Of a DNA stretch of 64,000 bases, positions 27,423-39,548 are shown in pieces. The DNA comes from Actinomycetota bacterium. Its GTDB lineage: Bacteria; Actinomycetota; Nitriliruptoria; Nitriliruptorales; Nitriliruptoraceae. The notes under the pieces were generated by a model. The model searched no databases. It saw only the letters and a program-made list of their open reading frames with translations, and was not told the DNA's origin. The position numbers were made by a program, and so were the translations under genes. The stretch is taken from positions 1-64,000 of the forward strand of contig JAHWJY010000002.1 in NCBI GenBank assembly GCA_019348135.1, read 5' to 3'. Positions within the stretch are counted from its first letter, which is position 1, and the number at the start of each line of letters is the position of its first letter.

Positions 27423-27490
27423 GCGGGTCCTTTCGCGGGTGGGGTGGACGTCCGTGGGGGGCCGCCGCGCAGCACCGCCGCGGACGTGAC

Positions 27491-27496
27491 TAGGTT
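27491..27496 (+). promoter_or_regulatory. candidate -10 element (TAGGTT) of sodN
   Basis: TAGGTT located upstream of sodN in the divergent intergenic region. Confidence 0.4.
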
Positions 27497-27537
27497 AGGG
27501 AACGCGAACCACGCATCCCGTGACCAAGGAGCTCCGC

Positions 27538-27975
27538 ATGCGGTTCTCGAACGTCCTCAGCGCCCTGTCCCCCCTGCGCGAGGTGGAGACCGTCAGCGCC
27601 CACTGCGACCTGATGTGCGGGGTCTACAACCCCGCCCAGGCCCGGATCGAGGCCGAATCCGTCCACCAGATCGCCGTGAAGTACCAGGACTCCGACGACG
27701 AGACGTTCCGGCAGCGCGCCGTGATCATCAAGGAGGAGCGCGCCGACCTCGTCAAGCACCACCTGTGGGTGCTGTGGACCGACTACTTCAAGCCGAACCA
27801 CGTCGAGGAGTACCCGCAGCTCCACCAGCTCTTCTGGGAGGCGACCAAGGCCGCCGGTGACGCCAAGAAGACGATGGACCCGAAGGCCGGCGAGGACCTC
27901 CTCGCCAAGATCGACGAGATCGCGGACATCTTCTGGAAGACCAAGGGTGGCAAGCCCGACTGGATGACCAGCTGA
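27538..27975 (+). CDS. sodN: nickel-type superoxide dismutase
   Basis: MRFSNVLSALSPLREVETVSA-HCDLMCGVYNPAQARIEAESVHQIAVKYQ; Ni-SOD hook region and full-length similarity pattern (alternative GTG start 27520). Confidence 0.93.
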   Translation: MRFSNVLSALSPLREVETVSAHCDLMCGVYNPAQARIEAESVHQIAVKYQDSDDETFRQRAVIIKEERADLVKHHLWVLWTDYFKPNHVEEYPQLHQLFWEATKAAGDAKKTMDPKAGEDLLAKIDEIADIFWKTKGGKPDWMTS

Positions 27976-27992
27976 CGTCGCACGCCCACGAC

Positions 27993-28021
27993 GGGGCCCC
28001 GCCGGCGACCGGCGGGGCCCC
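27993..28021. terminator. strong bidirectional stem-loop downstream of sodN
   Basis: GGGGCCCCGCCGG-cga-CCGGCGGGGCCCC, perfect 13-bp stem. Confidence 0.8.
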
Positions 28022-28031
28022 GCTCGTGCGC

Positions 28032-28139
28032 TCAGCCGTCCGTCCCGGTGCGGTGCAGCGGGTGGCCGCCGAACTGGTTGGGCAGGAGCGCCACCGCCTT
28101 CGCGGTCGGTGAGTCGCGGTCGCGGTCGACCATCAGCAT
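28032..28139 (-). CDS. candidate 35-aa micro-protein
   Basis: MLMVDRDRDSPTAKAVALLPNQFGGHPLHRTGTDG*; almost every codon ends in G or C; convergent with sodN across the 27993-28021 hairpin. Confidence 0.45.
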   Translation of the reverse strand: MLMVDRDRDSPTAKAVALLPNQFGGHPLHRTGTDG

Positions 28140-28265
28140 CTGCTGGCGAGGCAAGCGGACGGTCGGGGTGCTCGCACGTCCGGACGGCCACCCCGCGCGT
28201 CCCGAAGGTCCCTGCAGCGTCGGGAGGCCGACCAGTAGGGTCGGCGACCGCGAGGAGGCGGGCTG

Positions 28266-29243
28266 TTGGCGTTGGACGAGGTCGGGTCGGCGGCCGCCGA
28301 GGGTGGGGTCCTCGATCCCCACGGTCCGGTCGCGCGGGTGGCCGAGGACCTGTGGTGGCTGATGTTCTGGCTGGGCCTCGCCGTCTTCGTGCTGTTCGCG
28401 GTGCTCCTCGCGCTCGGCTTGTGGCGCCGGCGAGGCGACGACGTCCCGCGCGACGACGAGGAGGCCCGGCTCACGCGGTGGTGGCTCGTCGGCGGCGGGG
28501 TCGTGCTCCCGATCGTGGGCATCTCCGTGGTGTTCGCCGCGACCCTCGCCGGCATGCGTGACACACCGACGGAGGCGTCCGCCGCGGCCGACGGCGCACT
28601 CGAGATCGAGCTCGTCGGCCACCAGTTCTGGTACGAGGTCCGGTACCCGGAAGCGGGGGTCGTGACCGCGAACGAGCTCCACATGCCGGTCGGTCGACCC
28701 GTCGTCTTCCGGTTGACGTCCCGCGACGTGATCCACAGCTTCTGGGTGCCCGCGCTCGGCGGGAAGATGGACCTCATCCCCGAGCGCGAGAACGTGCTCG
28801 TCCTGCAGGCCGACGTGCCCGGACGCCACGTCGCCCGCTGCGGCGAGTTCTGCGGGCTCTCGCACGCCCACATGGAGCTGGTCGTCGTCGCCGAGAGCGA
28901 CGCCGACTTCGAGACCTGGCTCTCCGGCATCGGGGAGACGGGGGCCCCGACGGGCGACGAGGCCGCCCGCGGTGAGGAGGTGTTCGCGTCCGCCGACTGC
29001 ATCCGGTGCCACGGGCCGGCCTACGGCGTGCCCGACGACGGGCAGGAGCTCGCCGGCCCGGACCTCACGGCCATGGCGCGCCGCGCGAGCCTCGGTGCCG
29101 GCGTGCTCGAGAACACCTGGGACAACGCGGCGGCCTTCATCCGCGACCCGGCGGAGTTCAAGCCAGGCGTCGACATGCCGGCGAACGATCTCTCGGACGA
29201 GGACCTCGCGGCGCTGCTCGTCTACCTCGGCTACGACCGATGA
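28266..29243 (+). CDS. coxB: cytochrome c oxidase subunit II with fused cytochrome c domain (caa3 type)
   Basis: GHQFWYEVRYPEAG, RCGEFCGLSHAHMELVV (CuA), ADCIRCHGPAYG (heme c CxxCH). TTG start inferred. Confidence 0.92.
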   Translation: MALDEVGSAAAEGGVLDPHGPVARVAEDLWWLMFWLGLAVFVLFAVLLALGLWRRRGDDVPRDDEEARLTRWWLVGGGVVLPIVGISVVFAATLAGMRDTPTEASAAADGALEIELVGHQFWYEVRYPEAGVVTANELHMPVGRPVVFRLTSRDVIHSFWVPALGGKMDLIPERENVLVLQADVPGRHVARCGEFCGLSHAHMELVVVAESDADFETWLSGIGETGAPTGDEAARGEEVFASADCIRCHGPAYGVPDDGQELAGPDLTAMARRASLGAGVLENTWDNAAAFIRDPAEFKPGVDMPANDLSDEDLAALLVYLGYDR

Positions 29244-31792
29244 ACGAGCGCCGCGACCCTCCGCACGGCTCCCAGACGCCGACGGTCCACGAGCCCGCCA
29301 CCTTCGGCCAGCTCGACCGCCTGTGGGCGGATCCGAAGGGGCTCTGGGGACAGCTGACCGGCGTCCAGAACGACAAGATCGGCGCCCGCCTGCTGCTGAC
29401 GGGGTTCTTCTTCCTCATCCTCGGTGGCAGCCTGGACTCCATCGCCATGCGCCTGCAGCTGGCGATCCCCGAGAACGAGCTCATCTCGGCCCAGGTGTAC
29501 AGCGAGCTCTTCACGAACCACGGCTCCGTCACGATGTTCCTCGTGATCCTGCCCATCTTCGAGGGCTTCGCCATCCTGCTGCTGCCGCTGATGCTGGGCA
29601 CGCGCGAGATGCCGTTCCCGCGACTGGGCGCCTTCGCGTACTGGACGTTCCTCTTCGGCGGGCTCATGTACTACTCGAGCACGCTGTTCCAGCTCGTCCC
29701 TGACGCCGGATGGTTCGCGTACACGCCGCTCAGCGGACCGGAGTTCTCACCGGGCCTGCGGCTCGACTTCTGGGTGCTCGGTCTCGGCGTGGCCGAGGTC
29801 GGGGCCATCGCCGCCGCCATCGAGATCATCATCGGGATCTGCAAGATGCGGGCGCCGGGCATGACGGTGAACCGGCTGCCGCTCTACGCGTGGGCCATGC
29901 TCATCACGTCGTTCATGATCCTGTTCGCCTTCACGCCGCTGATCATGGGGACGCTCCTCCTCGAGCTCGACCGCGGGTTCGGCACGCGGTTCTTCGACCC
30001 CGAGCACGGCGGCAGCTCGCTCCTGTGGCAGCACCTCTTCTGGATCTTCGGCCACCCCGAGGTCTACATCCAGTTCCTCCCCGCGACCGGCATCGTGTCC
30101 TCGATCATCCCCGCGTTCACGCGTCGGCGGATGGTCGGCTACTCCTGGATCGTGGTCGCGATGGTCGGCATCGGCTTCCTCGCCTTCAGCCTGTGGGCGC
30201 ACCACATGTTCGCGACCGGCCTCCCGCCGCTCGTGCTGTCCTTCTTCGCGGCGGCGAGCATGGCGATCGCCATCCCCGCCGGCATCCAGGTCTTCGCCTG
30301 GATGGCGACGATCTGGTCCGGCAAGCCGGTCTGGGACACCCCGTTCCTGTTCGTCGTCGGCTTCCTCGTGCTGTTCGTGATCGGCGGCATCACCGGCGTC
30401 ATGACCGCCGCGGTGCCGTTCGACCTCCAGATACACGACACCTACTTCGTCGTGGCCCACCTCCACTACGTCCTGATCGGCGGCGTCGCGTTCCCGATCT
30501 TCGCGGGGGTGCACTACTGGTGGCCGAAGTTCACCGGCAAGCGCATCGACGAGCGGCTCGGACGCTGGAACTTCTGGCTGCTCTTCGTGGGCGTGAACGT
30601 CGCCTTCTGGCCGATGCACCGCGTCGGCATCGAGGGCATGCCCCGCCGGGTCTACACCTACGAGGCGGGCCTCGGCTGGGAGCTCGAGAACCTCATCTCG
30701 ACCGTCGGCGTGTTCATCTGCTTCGCCGGCATCGGCGTGTTCGTCTGGGCGCTCGTCCAGTCGTGGCGGAAGGGCCGCCCGGCGGGTCACAACCCGTGGG
30801 GCGCGGACAGCCTCGAGTGGGCCACCGCATCGCCTCCGGCCGAGCACGGCTGGTCGGTCGTGCCCATCGTCCACAGCCGCCACCCCCTGTGGGACCAGGA
30901 CGAGCTGGACCGGGGCGACCCCAACCTCGAGCGGTTCGTCCGCGGCCTCGCGGAGTGGCCGCTGAAGTGGCGCGCCGCGGTGGTCGTCGGCACCGCGGAC
31001 GCACGTCCGCAGGAGGTGTTCCGCGTCGCCGACCCGTCGTTCTGGCCCCTCATCGCCGGTGGCGGCGTGGCACTGATCTTCCTCTCCGAGCTCGTGAAGC
31101 TCCGGTGGGGTGCCGGCCTCGGCGCGCTGATCATCGCCGTCTCGGTCATCGCCTGGAACTGGCCCACCGAGCCGCCCATGTCACCGGAGGAGGAAGCCGA
31201 GTTCGAGGCCGAGCACGACGTCGCCGTGAACGCGGGCGGCAGCGTCATCATCTCCCGATGGGGCACGGGCCTCGGGATCCTGTTCGTGTCGATCGCGTTC
31301 TCGACGCTCCTCCTGGCCTACTTCTACCTGCGCCTCGAGAACCCGGCGTGGCCGCCCGAGGGCGCGACCGTGCCGGCGTTGGGCCCGATGGTCGCCGCGA
31401 CCGCGCTGATGGTCGCGACCGGCATCGCGTTGACGGTCGGACAGCGACGCCTCGCCGACGGTGGCGAGCGGTCCTTCGTCGGCACGCTCGTCGCGACCAT
31501 CGTCCTCGCGGTCGCGGCCGCCGGCGTGCAGCTGTGGGAGATCTCCCGGGCGGGGTTCGGCTGGAAGGAGCACGCGTACGGATCGATCTTCTTCACGATC
31601 AACGGGTTCCTCGTCACGACCCTCGGTGCCGCGCTCCTGATGATCGTGATGACCCTGTACTGGACGCTGCAGGGCACGTTCTCGGCGCGGCGGCACGCCC
31701 CGGTCACGAACGTCGTCCGCTTCTGGCTCGCGATGGTGACGATGTGGGCGGTCGGGTCCGCGACGATCACCCTCGGGGCGAGGCTCCTGTGA
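29240..31792 (+). CDS. coxA: cytochrome c oxidase subunit I-III fusion
   Basis: Subunit I motifs (FWIFGHPEVYIQFLPATGIVSSIIPAF, WAHHMFATG, DTYFVVAHLHYVLIGG) followed in frame by a subunit III-like region (GTGLGILFVSIAFSTLLLAYFYLRLENPAWPP...GFGWKEHAYGSIFFTINGFLVTTLGAALLMIVMTLYW). Confidence 0.92.
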   Translation: MNERRDPPHGSQTPTVHEPATFGQLDRLWADPKGLWGQLTGVQNDKIGARLLLTGFFFLILGGSLDSIAMRLQLAIPENELISAQVYSELFTNHGSVTMFLVILPIFEGFAILLLPLMLGTREMPFPRLGAFAYWTFLFGGLMYYSSTLFQLVPDAGWFAYTPLSGPEFSPGLRLDFWVLGLGVAEVGAIAAAIEIIIGICKMRAPGMTVNRLPLYAWAMLITSFMILFAFTPLIMGTLLLELDRGFGTRFFDPEHGGSSLLWQHLFWIFGHPEVYIQFLPATGIVSSIIPAFTRRRMVGYSWIVVAMVGIGFLAFSLWAHHMFATGLPPLVLSFFAAASMAIAIPAGIQVFAWMATIWSGKPVWDTPFLFVVGFLVLFVIGGITGVMTAAVPFDLQIHDTYFVVAHLHYVLIGGVAFPIFAGVHYWWPKFTGKRIDERLGRWNFWLLFVGVNVAFWPMHRVGIEGMPRRVYTYEAGLGWELENLISTVGVFICFAGIGVFVWALVQSWRKGRPAGHNPWGADSLEWATASPPAEHGWSVVPIVHSRHPLWDQDELDRGDPNLERFVRGLAEWPLKWRAAVVVGTADARPQEVFRVADPSFWPLIAGGGVALIFLSELVKLRWGAGLGALIIAVSVIAWNWPTEPPMSPEEEAEFEAEHDVAVNAGGSVIISRWGTGLGILFVSIAFSTLLLAYFYLRLENPAWPPEGATVPALGPMVAATALMVATGIALTVGQRRLADGGERSFVGTLVATIVLAVAAAGVQLWEISRAGFGWKEHAYGSIFFTINGFLVTTLGAALLMIVMTLYWTLQGTFSARRHAPVTNVVRFWLAMVTMWAVGSATITLGARLL

Positions 31793-32247
31793 GCGCCGAC
31801 GAGCCCCGGAACGAGCCGGTCGGGGGTCCCCGGGCACCGTCGTCCGGGACGCCGGTGCCGGTCGACCTCTCCAGCGACCGTCGGTCGCGCGGGGCCTGGT
31901 TCGTGTTCCTCGCGGGACCGCTGATCTGGCTCACGCACTTCGCGATCGTCTACCTCTCCTCCGAGGCCGGCTGCAACGCCGATGGCGCCATCCTCGAGCG
32001 CTTCGACCCGCCGGTGCCGGTGGTCGTGACCTGGGTCGCCACGGCCGTCGCCGTCCCGCTCTGCGCGGCGGCCGCCTTGAGGGCGTGGCGGTGGTGGCAC
32101 GCCGACCGCGACGAGCCGGTCGCCGTGGCCGACGGCGACCTCCGCGGCACCCACCTGCCGTTCATGGGGTTCCTCCTCGCCGTCGGCTCGCTCATCGCGG
32201 TCCTCTTCACCGCCGCCCCGGCGCTCGTCCTGTCGTGCACGGGATGA
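31789..32247 (+). CDS. membrane protein of the cytochrome oxidase cluster
   Basis: 153 codons, several TM helices (GAWFVFLAGPLIWLTHFAIVYLSSEAGC); 4-bp overlap with coxA and with the next gene. Confidence 0.65.
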   Translation: MSADEPRNEPVGGPRAPSSGTPVPVDLSSDRRSRGAWFVFLAGPLIWLTHFAIVYLSSEAGCNADGAILERFDPPVPVVVTWVATAVAVPLCAAAALRAWRWWHADRDEPVAVADGDLRGTHLPFMGFLLAVGSLIAVLFTAAPALVLSCTG

Positions 32248-33084
32248 TCCTCGCGCACGCCGGCGAACCGTTGCAGCCCCACGATGTCTGGACCGCGTGG
32301 CAGCTCGACCCCGTCGTCGTGCTCGGCCTCGCCGTGCTGCTGTGGCTGCACCGGCGTGGGCGTCGACCCGACGACCACCGACGTGACCGGGCGTTCGTCG
32401 CCGCGGTCATCGTCGTGGCTGCGGCGCTCGTGTCTCCCCTCGAGGCACTGTCCGGCTCGCTCGCTTCCGCCCACATGGTCCAGCACGTCCTGCTCATCGC
32501 TGTCGCCGCCCCGCTGTTCGCCTGGAGCGCCCCGGGCCCGGCGCTGCTGCGGGGGATGCCGGCCGCGGTCCGGCGCGCGCCGGGTCGGCTGCGGCGACGG
32601 CTCGGTATCCGGCCGAGCAGCTGGCACCTCCCGACCTCGGCCGCCGGTGTCTGGCTCCTGCACGTCGTCGTGCTGTGGACCTGGCACAGCGCCGCGCTCT
32701 ACGAGCTCGCCGTCGAGCAGCCGCTCCTGCACGTCACCGAGCACGTGCTGTTCCTCGGCACCGCGGTCCTGCTCTGGCGCGTCGCCATCGGCCGGCGCAC
32801 CGCCGTCGCGTCGTACGGCGCGAGCGTCCTGCTGGTCTTCGCCACCGGGATGCAGGCGGTCCTGCTGTCGCTGCTCCTCACCTTCGCGAACGAGGCCTGG
32901 TACGACGTCTACGCCGACACCACCGCGGCGTGGGGCCTGACGCCGCTCGCCGACCAGCAGCTCGCCGGGGCGATCATGTGGATCCCGTCCGGCGCCATCC
33001 ACGTGGGGATCGCGCTCGCCCTCGTCGCCGCCTGGCTGCGGACCGCCGACGATGCGCCGGCGCGCCCGCCGGGGCGGGCGCCGC

Positions 33085-33104
<20 letters not shown>
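32244..33104 (+). CDS. ctaG: cytochrome c oxidase assembly protein, CtaG_Cox/caa3 type
   Basis: RAFVAAVIVVAAALVSPLEALSGSLASAHMVQHVLLIAVAAPLFAWSAPGPALLRGMP typical of the caa3 CtaG family. Confidence 0.85.
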
Positions 33105-35255
<2,151 letters not shown>

Positions 35256-35259
<4 letters not shown>

Positions 35260-36656
35260 GTGGGTCGTCCTCCTGGGGGATCGTCGTCGAGCGCTCGGGC
35301 GGCCTCGTCCCACGTCTCCACGTCGACGGCCGACGGGAGGGTGCCCAGCCACCGCCGCGAGAGGACGGCGGTGGCGACGAGGAGGCCGCCGGCGACGAGG
35401 TAGAGCCGCTCCGCCGTCTCGGCCCGTGGCAGCGTCACCGCGGCGACCACGCCGCCCGCCGTCACCATGAGGTTCACGATGACGTCGTAGGCCGCGAAGA
35501 CGCGGCCGCGGTACCGGTCGGGCAGCGCCCCCTGCACGAGCGTGTCGGCGGTCACCTTGGCGAACCCGAAGCCCACGCCCATGAGCGCGCTCATGACGAT
35601 GAGGTTCGCCCGCACCAGCCCGGGTGCGAGTGCCACGATCGCCACGCCGGTGAACGCCAGCGCGAGACGGATCCACGTCTCGGGACGGACCGGGGTGGTG
35701 CGGTCGAGGAGGGTCACCCCGACGGCGCCGACGAAGACCCCGACCCCGAACCACACCAGCACGACGGCGATGTCGCCCGGTCCGCCGCCGTAGATGTTGC
35801 GGAACACGAGCAGGGCGGCGATCGACGCCACCATCGTCGACAGCCGCAGCAGCCCGAAGGCGGCGATCGGCGCCCACGCCCGCCGCGTGGCGGCGGTGAG
35901 CCGGACGCCCTCGACCACGTCACGCGCGGCCTGGCCCACGGCGTGTCGCAGCGGCGGGAGCCCGTCGTCGAGCTCGGGGCCGAGCGACCGGCGCGGGAAG
36001 CGCGTGGCCGCGAGGGCCGAGACGCCGTAGGGGACGAGTGAGGCGAGCACCGTGATCTCGGGGCCGCCACGGTCCTCGCCGACGACCTGGGCGAGCACGC
36101 CCCCCGCGCCGGCCCCGAGGAGGGTCATGACCGACCCTCCCGTGGCCGAGATGGCGTTGGCCCCGACCAGCGCGTCACCGGGGGCGACCCGCGGGAGCAC
36201 CGCCCCCAGGGTCGTGAGGAAGAACCGGTTGACGGACAGCGCCAGCAGGACCCCGCCGTAGAAGACGGTCTGGCCCCAGTCGAGCCCGAGCGCGAACCGC
36301 GAGGCGAGGGGGAGGGTCGCGAGGATCACGAGGATCCGCGCGACGTTCGACCACACGAGCACCCGCTGCCGCGTCCAGCGGTCGATGAGCACGCCGGCGA
36401 GGGGGCCCACGACGGTGAACGGGAGCGTGGTGACGGCGATGACCTCGGCGATCGCCCAGGCCGAGGTCTCCTCGAACGGGTTGAGCGTGAACAGCAGGAG
36501 CGACGCGGCGCCGACCTGGAAGGCACCGTCGGCGACCTGCGCGGGCCACCGCACGAACAGCAGCCGGCGGAAGCCGGGTAGGCGGAACAGCTCCCGGACG
36601 GCGTGACGGGGAACGGGCGCACCCGCTCCGGTCCCGTCGTCCGCGTCCGTCTGCAC
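35256..36656 (-). CDS. MFS transporter
   Basis: About 12 predicted TM; LFRLPGFRRLLFVRWPAQVADGAFQVGAASLLLF; GVLIDRWTRQRVLVWSNVARILVIL. Confidence 0.85.
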
Positions 36657-36720
36657 CGGCGCACCATAGGTGCACGGCGTACGCTCCTCCCTTCGCCTCG
36701 TCGACCACCCCGAGGGGGAC

Positions 36721-37098
36721 GTGAAGCAGGGACGCATCGACTACCGGATGGCGCGACGCGCGGTGCTGCGCGACGTGTCCTCCGGGCTGCGGTCACCGCA
36801 GGACGTCTGCGACGCCCACCCGGACCTCGTCCGCGCCGGACGCAACATCGGGTCGCCCGTCGACGACGGCTGCCCCGTCTGCGACGAGCACGGCGTCCGG
36901 CACGTGACCTACATCTTCACCGGCAAGGCGACGAAGAAGGGCGAGTCCGGCCGCGCCATCCCACGGGACACGCTCGCGACCCAGGTCAAGCGCCTCGGCG
37001 ACCTCAACGTCTTCACGGTCGAGGTCTGCACCGACTGCCACTGGCACCACCTGCTCGAGTCCTTCTGGCTCACGCCCAAGGACAAGGCCGTCGGCTGA
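36721..37098 (+). CDS. DUF5318 family protein
   Basis: QGRIDYRMARRAVLRDVSSGLRSPQDVCDAHPDLVRAGRNIG...CPVC...VCTDCHWHHLLESFWL; actinobacterial conserved protein (Rv0049-like). Confidence 0.85.
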   Translation: MKQGRIDYRMARRAVLRDVSSGLRSPQDVCDAHPDLVRAGRNIGSPVDDGCPVCDEHGVRHVTYIFTGKATKKGESGRAIPRDTLATQVKRLGDLNVFTVEVCTDCHWHHLLESFWLTPKDKAVG

Positions 37099-37146
37099 CC
37101 CCGCACCACCGCGGGAGCATCAGGAGACGTCGCCCGAGCAGGGCGC

Positions 37147-38379
37147 TCAGAAGACGTAGTACCAGGTGGTGTAGAGCAGGGCGTGGACGCCGAGGAGCGC
37201 CGCCGAGACCGCCACCCAGGTGCGCTCGACCTCGCCGCGTCGGGTCCACACGGCGAAGGCGAGGAACACCGGGGCGACGCCGAGCGCGAAGCGCGGCACC
37301 GACATGAACGGTCGCGCCGGGAAGGGCAGCACGAGCCACACGAGCGCGTGGGCGAGGCTGTACCAGGCGAGGCTCGCGGGGCCGCGGACGAGGAGCCAGC
37401 CGACCGCGGCGAGGACGGGCAGGACGACGAGCAGGTCGGCGGCGTGGTACCCGCCGGGGTAGACGCCGGGGCTGGCGAGCCCGGCCCGGACGCCGTCGGC
37501 GAGCGTCTCCCACGGCCACGTGAGCTCGCGCTGCCACCCGGCCTGGACCTGCAGCGGGGCGAAGGGGACGCCCCACCACCGCCACCCCACGGCGAGCCAC
37601 AGGGCCGCCCCGACGGGCGCGCCGGCGACGGCGCCGAGGGCCCACGCGCGTCCGCCGGGACCCCGGTCGCCGTCCCGCCACGCCCACCACGCCTCGATCG
37701 CGAGCGGGACGACGAGCAGGACCCCGACGTTGCGGGTGAGGCCGGCGACGGCGGCCGTCGCGGTGGCGAGCGCCCAGCGGCGCTCGAGCGCCGCCACGAG
37801 CGCCCACGTGGAGGCCGCGAGGAACAGCGCCTCGGAGTACGGCGCGAGCAGGAAGAACGAGGTCGGGAAGACGGCGAGGAGGAGCAGCGCCCGTCGGGGG
37901 AGGGCCGGTCCGGCGTCCGGGCGGGCGAGGGCGGCGAGGCGGTGCACGCCGGCGAGCCCCGCGGCGGTGGCGGCGACGGACACGAGGTTCGCGGCGAGCA
38001 GGTAGGCCCCGGCGAGGAGTCGCCCGAGCAGCCCGACGGCCAGCGGGTAGCCGGGGTAGAACGCGGCGGCCTGCGGGACGCCCGCGGTCCCGGTGGGGTA
38101 GCCGTCCGCGGCGATCGCGAGGTACCACAGCGCGTCGAAGCGTTCGAGGCCCGCAGCGACGAGCCCGGTGCCGTGGTCCCCGGCCGGGATGCCGACCCAG
38201 CCGCCGAAGGAGGTCCCGGGCACCGCCGCGACCGAGACCGGGTCGAGACCGGAGAGCAGGCCGCCGGCGAGCACCGCGAGCACGGCCAGGGCGGCCCGGA
38301 GGAGCAACGCCACGACGATCCCGCGTCGCCACGCCTGGGGGAGCCGCCCCCACGCCGCCCGCGGGCTCAGAAGAACCAC
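37147..38379 (-). CDS. mannosyltransferase-family membrane protein (PIG-V-like)
   Basis: RFDALWYLAIAADGYPTGT...AAFYPGYPLAVGLLGRL...LLAVFPTSFFLLAPYSEALFLAASTWALVAALERRWALAT. Confidence 0.75.
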   Translation of the reverse strand: MVLLSPRAAWGRLPQAWRRGIVVALLLRAALAVLAVLAGGLLSGLDPVSVAAVPGTSFGGWVGIPAGDHGTGLVAAGLERFDALWYLAIAADGYPTGTAGVPQAAAFYPGYPLAVGLLGRLLAGAYLLAANLVSVAATAAGLAGVHRLAALARPDAGPALPRRALLLLAVFPTSFFLLAPYSEALFLAASTWALVAALERRWALATATAAVAGLTRNVGVLLVVPLAIEAWWAWRDGDRGPGGRAWALGAVAGAPVGAALWLAVGWRWWGVPFAPLQVQAGWQRELTWPWETLADGVRAGLASPGVYPGGYHAADLLVVLPVLAAVGWLLVRGPASLAWYSLAHALVWLVLPFPARPFMSVPRFALGVAPVFLAFAVWTRRGEVERTWVAVSAALLGVHALLYTTWYYVF

Positions 38380-39548
38380 CCGCCCCGGGTGAACACGACG
38401 ACGCCGAGCGTCGCGAGGGGCGCCAGCACGAGGACGGTCGCCTCGTGCGCCGACGGGCGCCGGTCGGTGAGGTCGGCCAGGACGATGACGGCCGGGAAGA
38501 GCACCAGCAGCGCCCGCGGGACGGAGTAGTACCAGCTGCTCGTCAGCAGGACGGCGAGCGTGGTGCCCGCGTAGGTGGCGTAGCCCCACTCGCGCCGGCG
38601 GGCCAGCTCGACGAGGAGCACGACCCCGAGCACGGCGGCCACGACCTCGAGCCGCCACGTGAGCAGGATGGCGCTGGGGTAGTCGCCGTCCCACGTCGCC
38701 AGCGTGGCGCGGAGGGCGTCGACCGGCCCGACGAAGGCCCGGCCCCACCCCTCGCGCTGGGCCGTCAGGAAGTACCACGGGTCGTCACGCACCACGGCGA
38801 GCCAGCCGGCGTACGCGACGGCCGGCAGCGCGCCGGCGACCAGGGCCGCGGGGCCGCGACGGAGCAGGGCGGTCCGGTCGTCGGGACGACGTCGCAGCTG
38901 CAGGGTCAGCTCCACCGCCAGCCCCGCGAGCAGGAACAGCCCGGTCCACCGGGTGGCCACCGCCACCGCGGCCGGCAGCGCGACGCGGGACCAGCGGCCG
39001 CGGCGTGCCTCGCGGAAGGCGGGGATCGCGCCGGCGAGGAACAGCGCCTCGCTGTAGCCGGCGACGAGGAACACGGCCGTGGGGAACACGAGCAGGTAGA
39101 CCGCCGCGCGCCGTCCGGCGGAGCCACCCGACGGCGCGCCGGTGTCGGTCGGCGGCGGGGGCTCCTCGTCGACGAGGCGCATCAGGAACGCGACGGCGAC
39201 GGTGGTCGCGACCGTGGTCATCGCCAGCGCCGCGACCGTGTGGGGGACCCCCAGCGCGGCGACGGCGCGCAGGACCAGCGGCCAGCCGGGGAGGAAGGCC
39301 TCGCTCCACGGCTCCGCGCCCGCGCCGGCGTAGCCGTGCTCGGCGATCTTGACGTAGATGTCGGCGTCCCAACGCCGCCAGTGGCCGACCCCGGTCGCGA
39401 GCCGCCCCGTGCTCCCGGCGAGGAGCCACTGGGCCAGCCACGCGACCAGCCAGAAGGCCGCCCGCGTGGCCAGGACGAGGGCCGCCGCCGTCCGCCACTC
39501 GACCGGGGTCGGCCAGCGGGGCGCGGTGGCCGCGGACGACCCGCTCAC
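38367..39548 (-). CDS. mannosyltransferase-family membrane protein (PIG-V-like)
   Basis: WRRWDADIYVKIAEHGYAGAG...AFLPGWPLVLRAVAALG...VYLLVFPTAVFLVAGYSEALFLAGAIPAFREARRGRW; paralog of the preceding gene. Confidence 0.75.
   Translation of the reverse strand: MSGSSAATAPRWPTPVEWRTAAALVLATRAAFWLVAWLAQWLLAGSTGRLATGVGHWRRWDADIYVKIAEHGYAGAGAEPWSEAFLPGWPLVLRAVAALGVPHTVAALAMTTVATTVAVAFLMRLVDEEPPPPTDTGAPSGGSAGRRAAVYLLVFPTAVFLVAGYSEALFLAGAIPAFREARRGRWSRVALPAAVAVATRWTGLFLLAGLAVELTLQLRRRPDDRTALLRRGPAALVAGALPAVAYAGWLAVVRDDPWYFLTAQREGWGRAFVGPVDALRATLATWDGDYPSAILLTWRLEVVAAVLGVVLLVELARRREWGYATYAGTTLAVLLTSSWYYSVPRALLVLFPAVIVLADLTDRRPSAHEATVLVLAPLATLGVVVFTRGGWFF

Noticed and set aside
27993-28021. Regulatory RNA downstream of sodN
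   Set aside because: A perfect 13-bp GC stem with 3-nt loop between convergent units is better explained as a bidirectional terminator.
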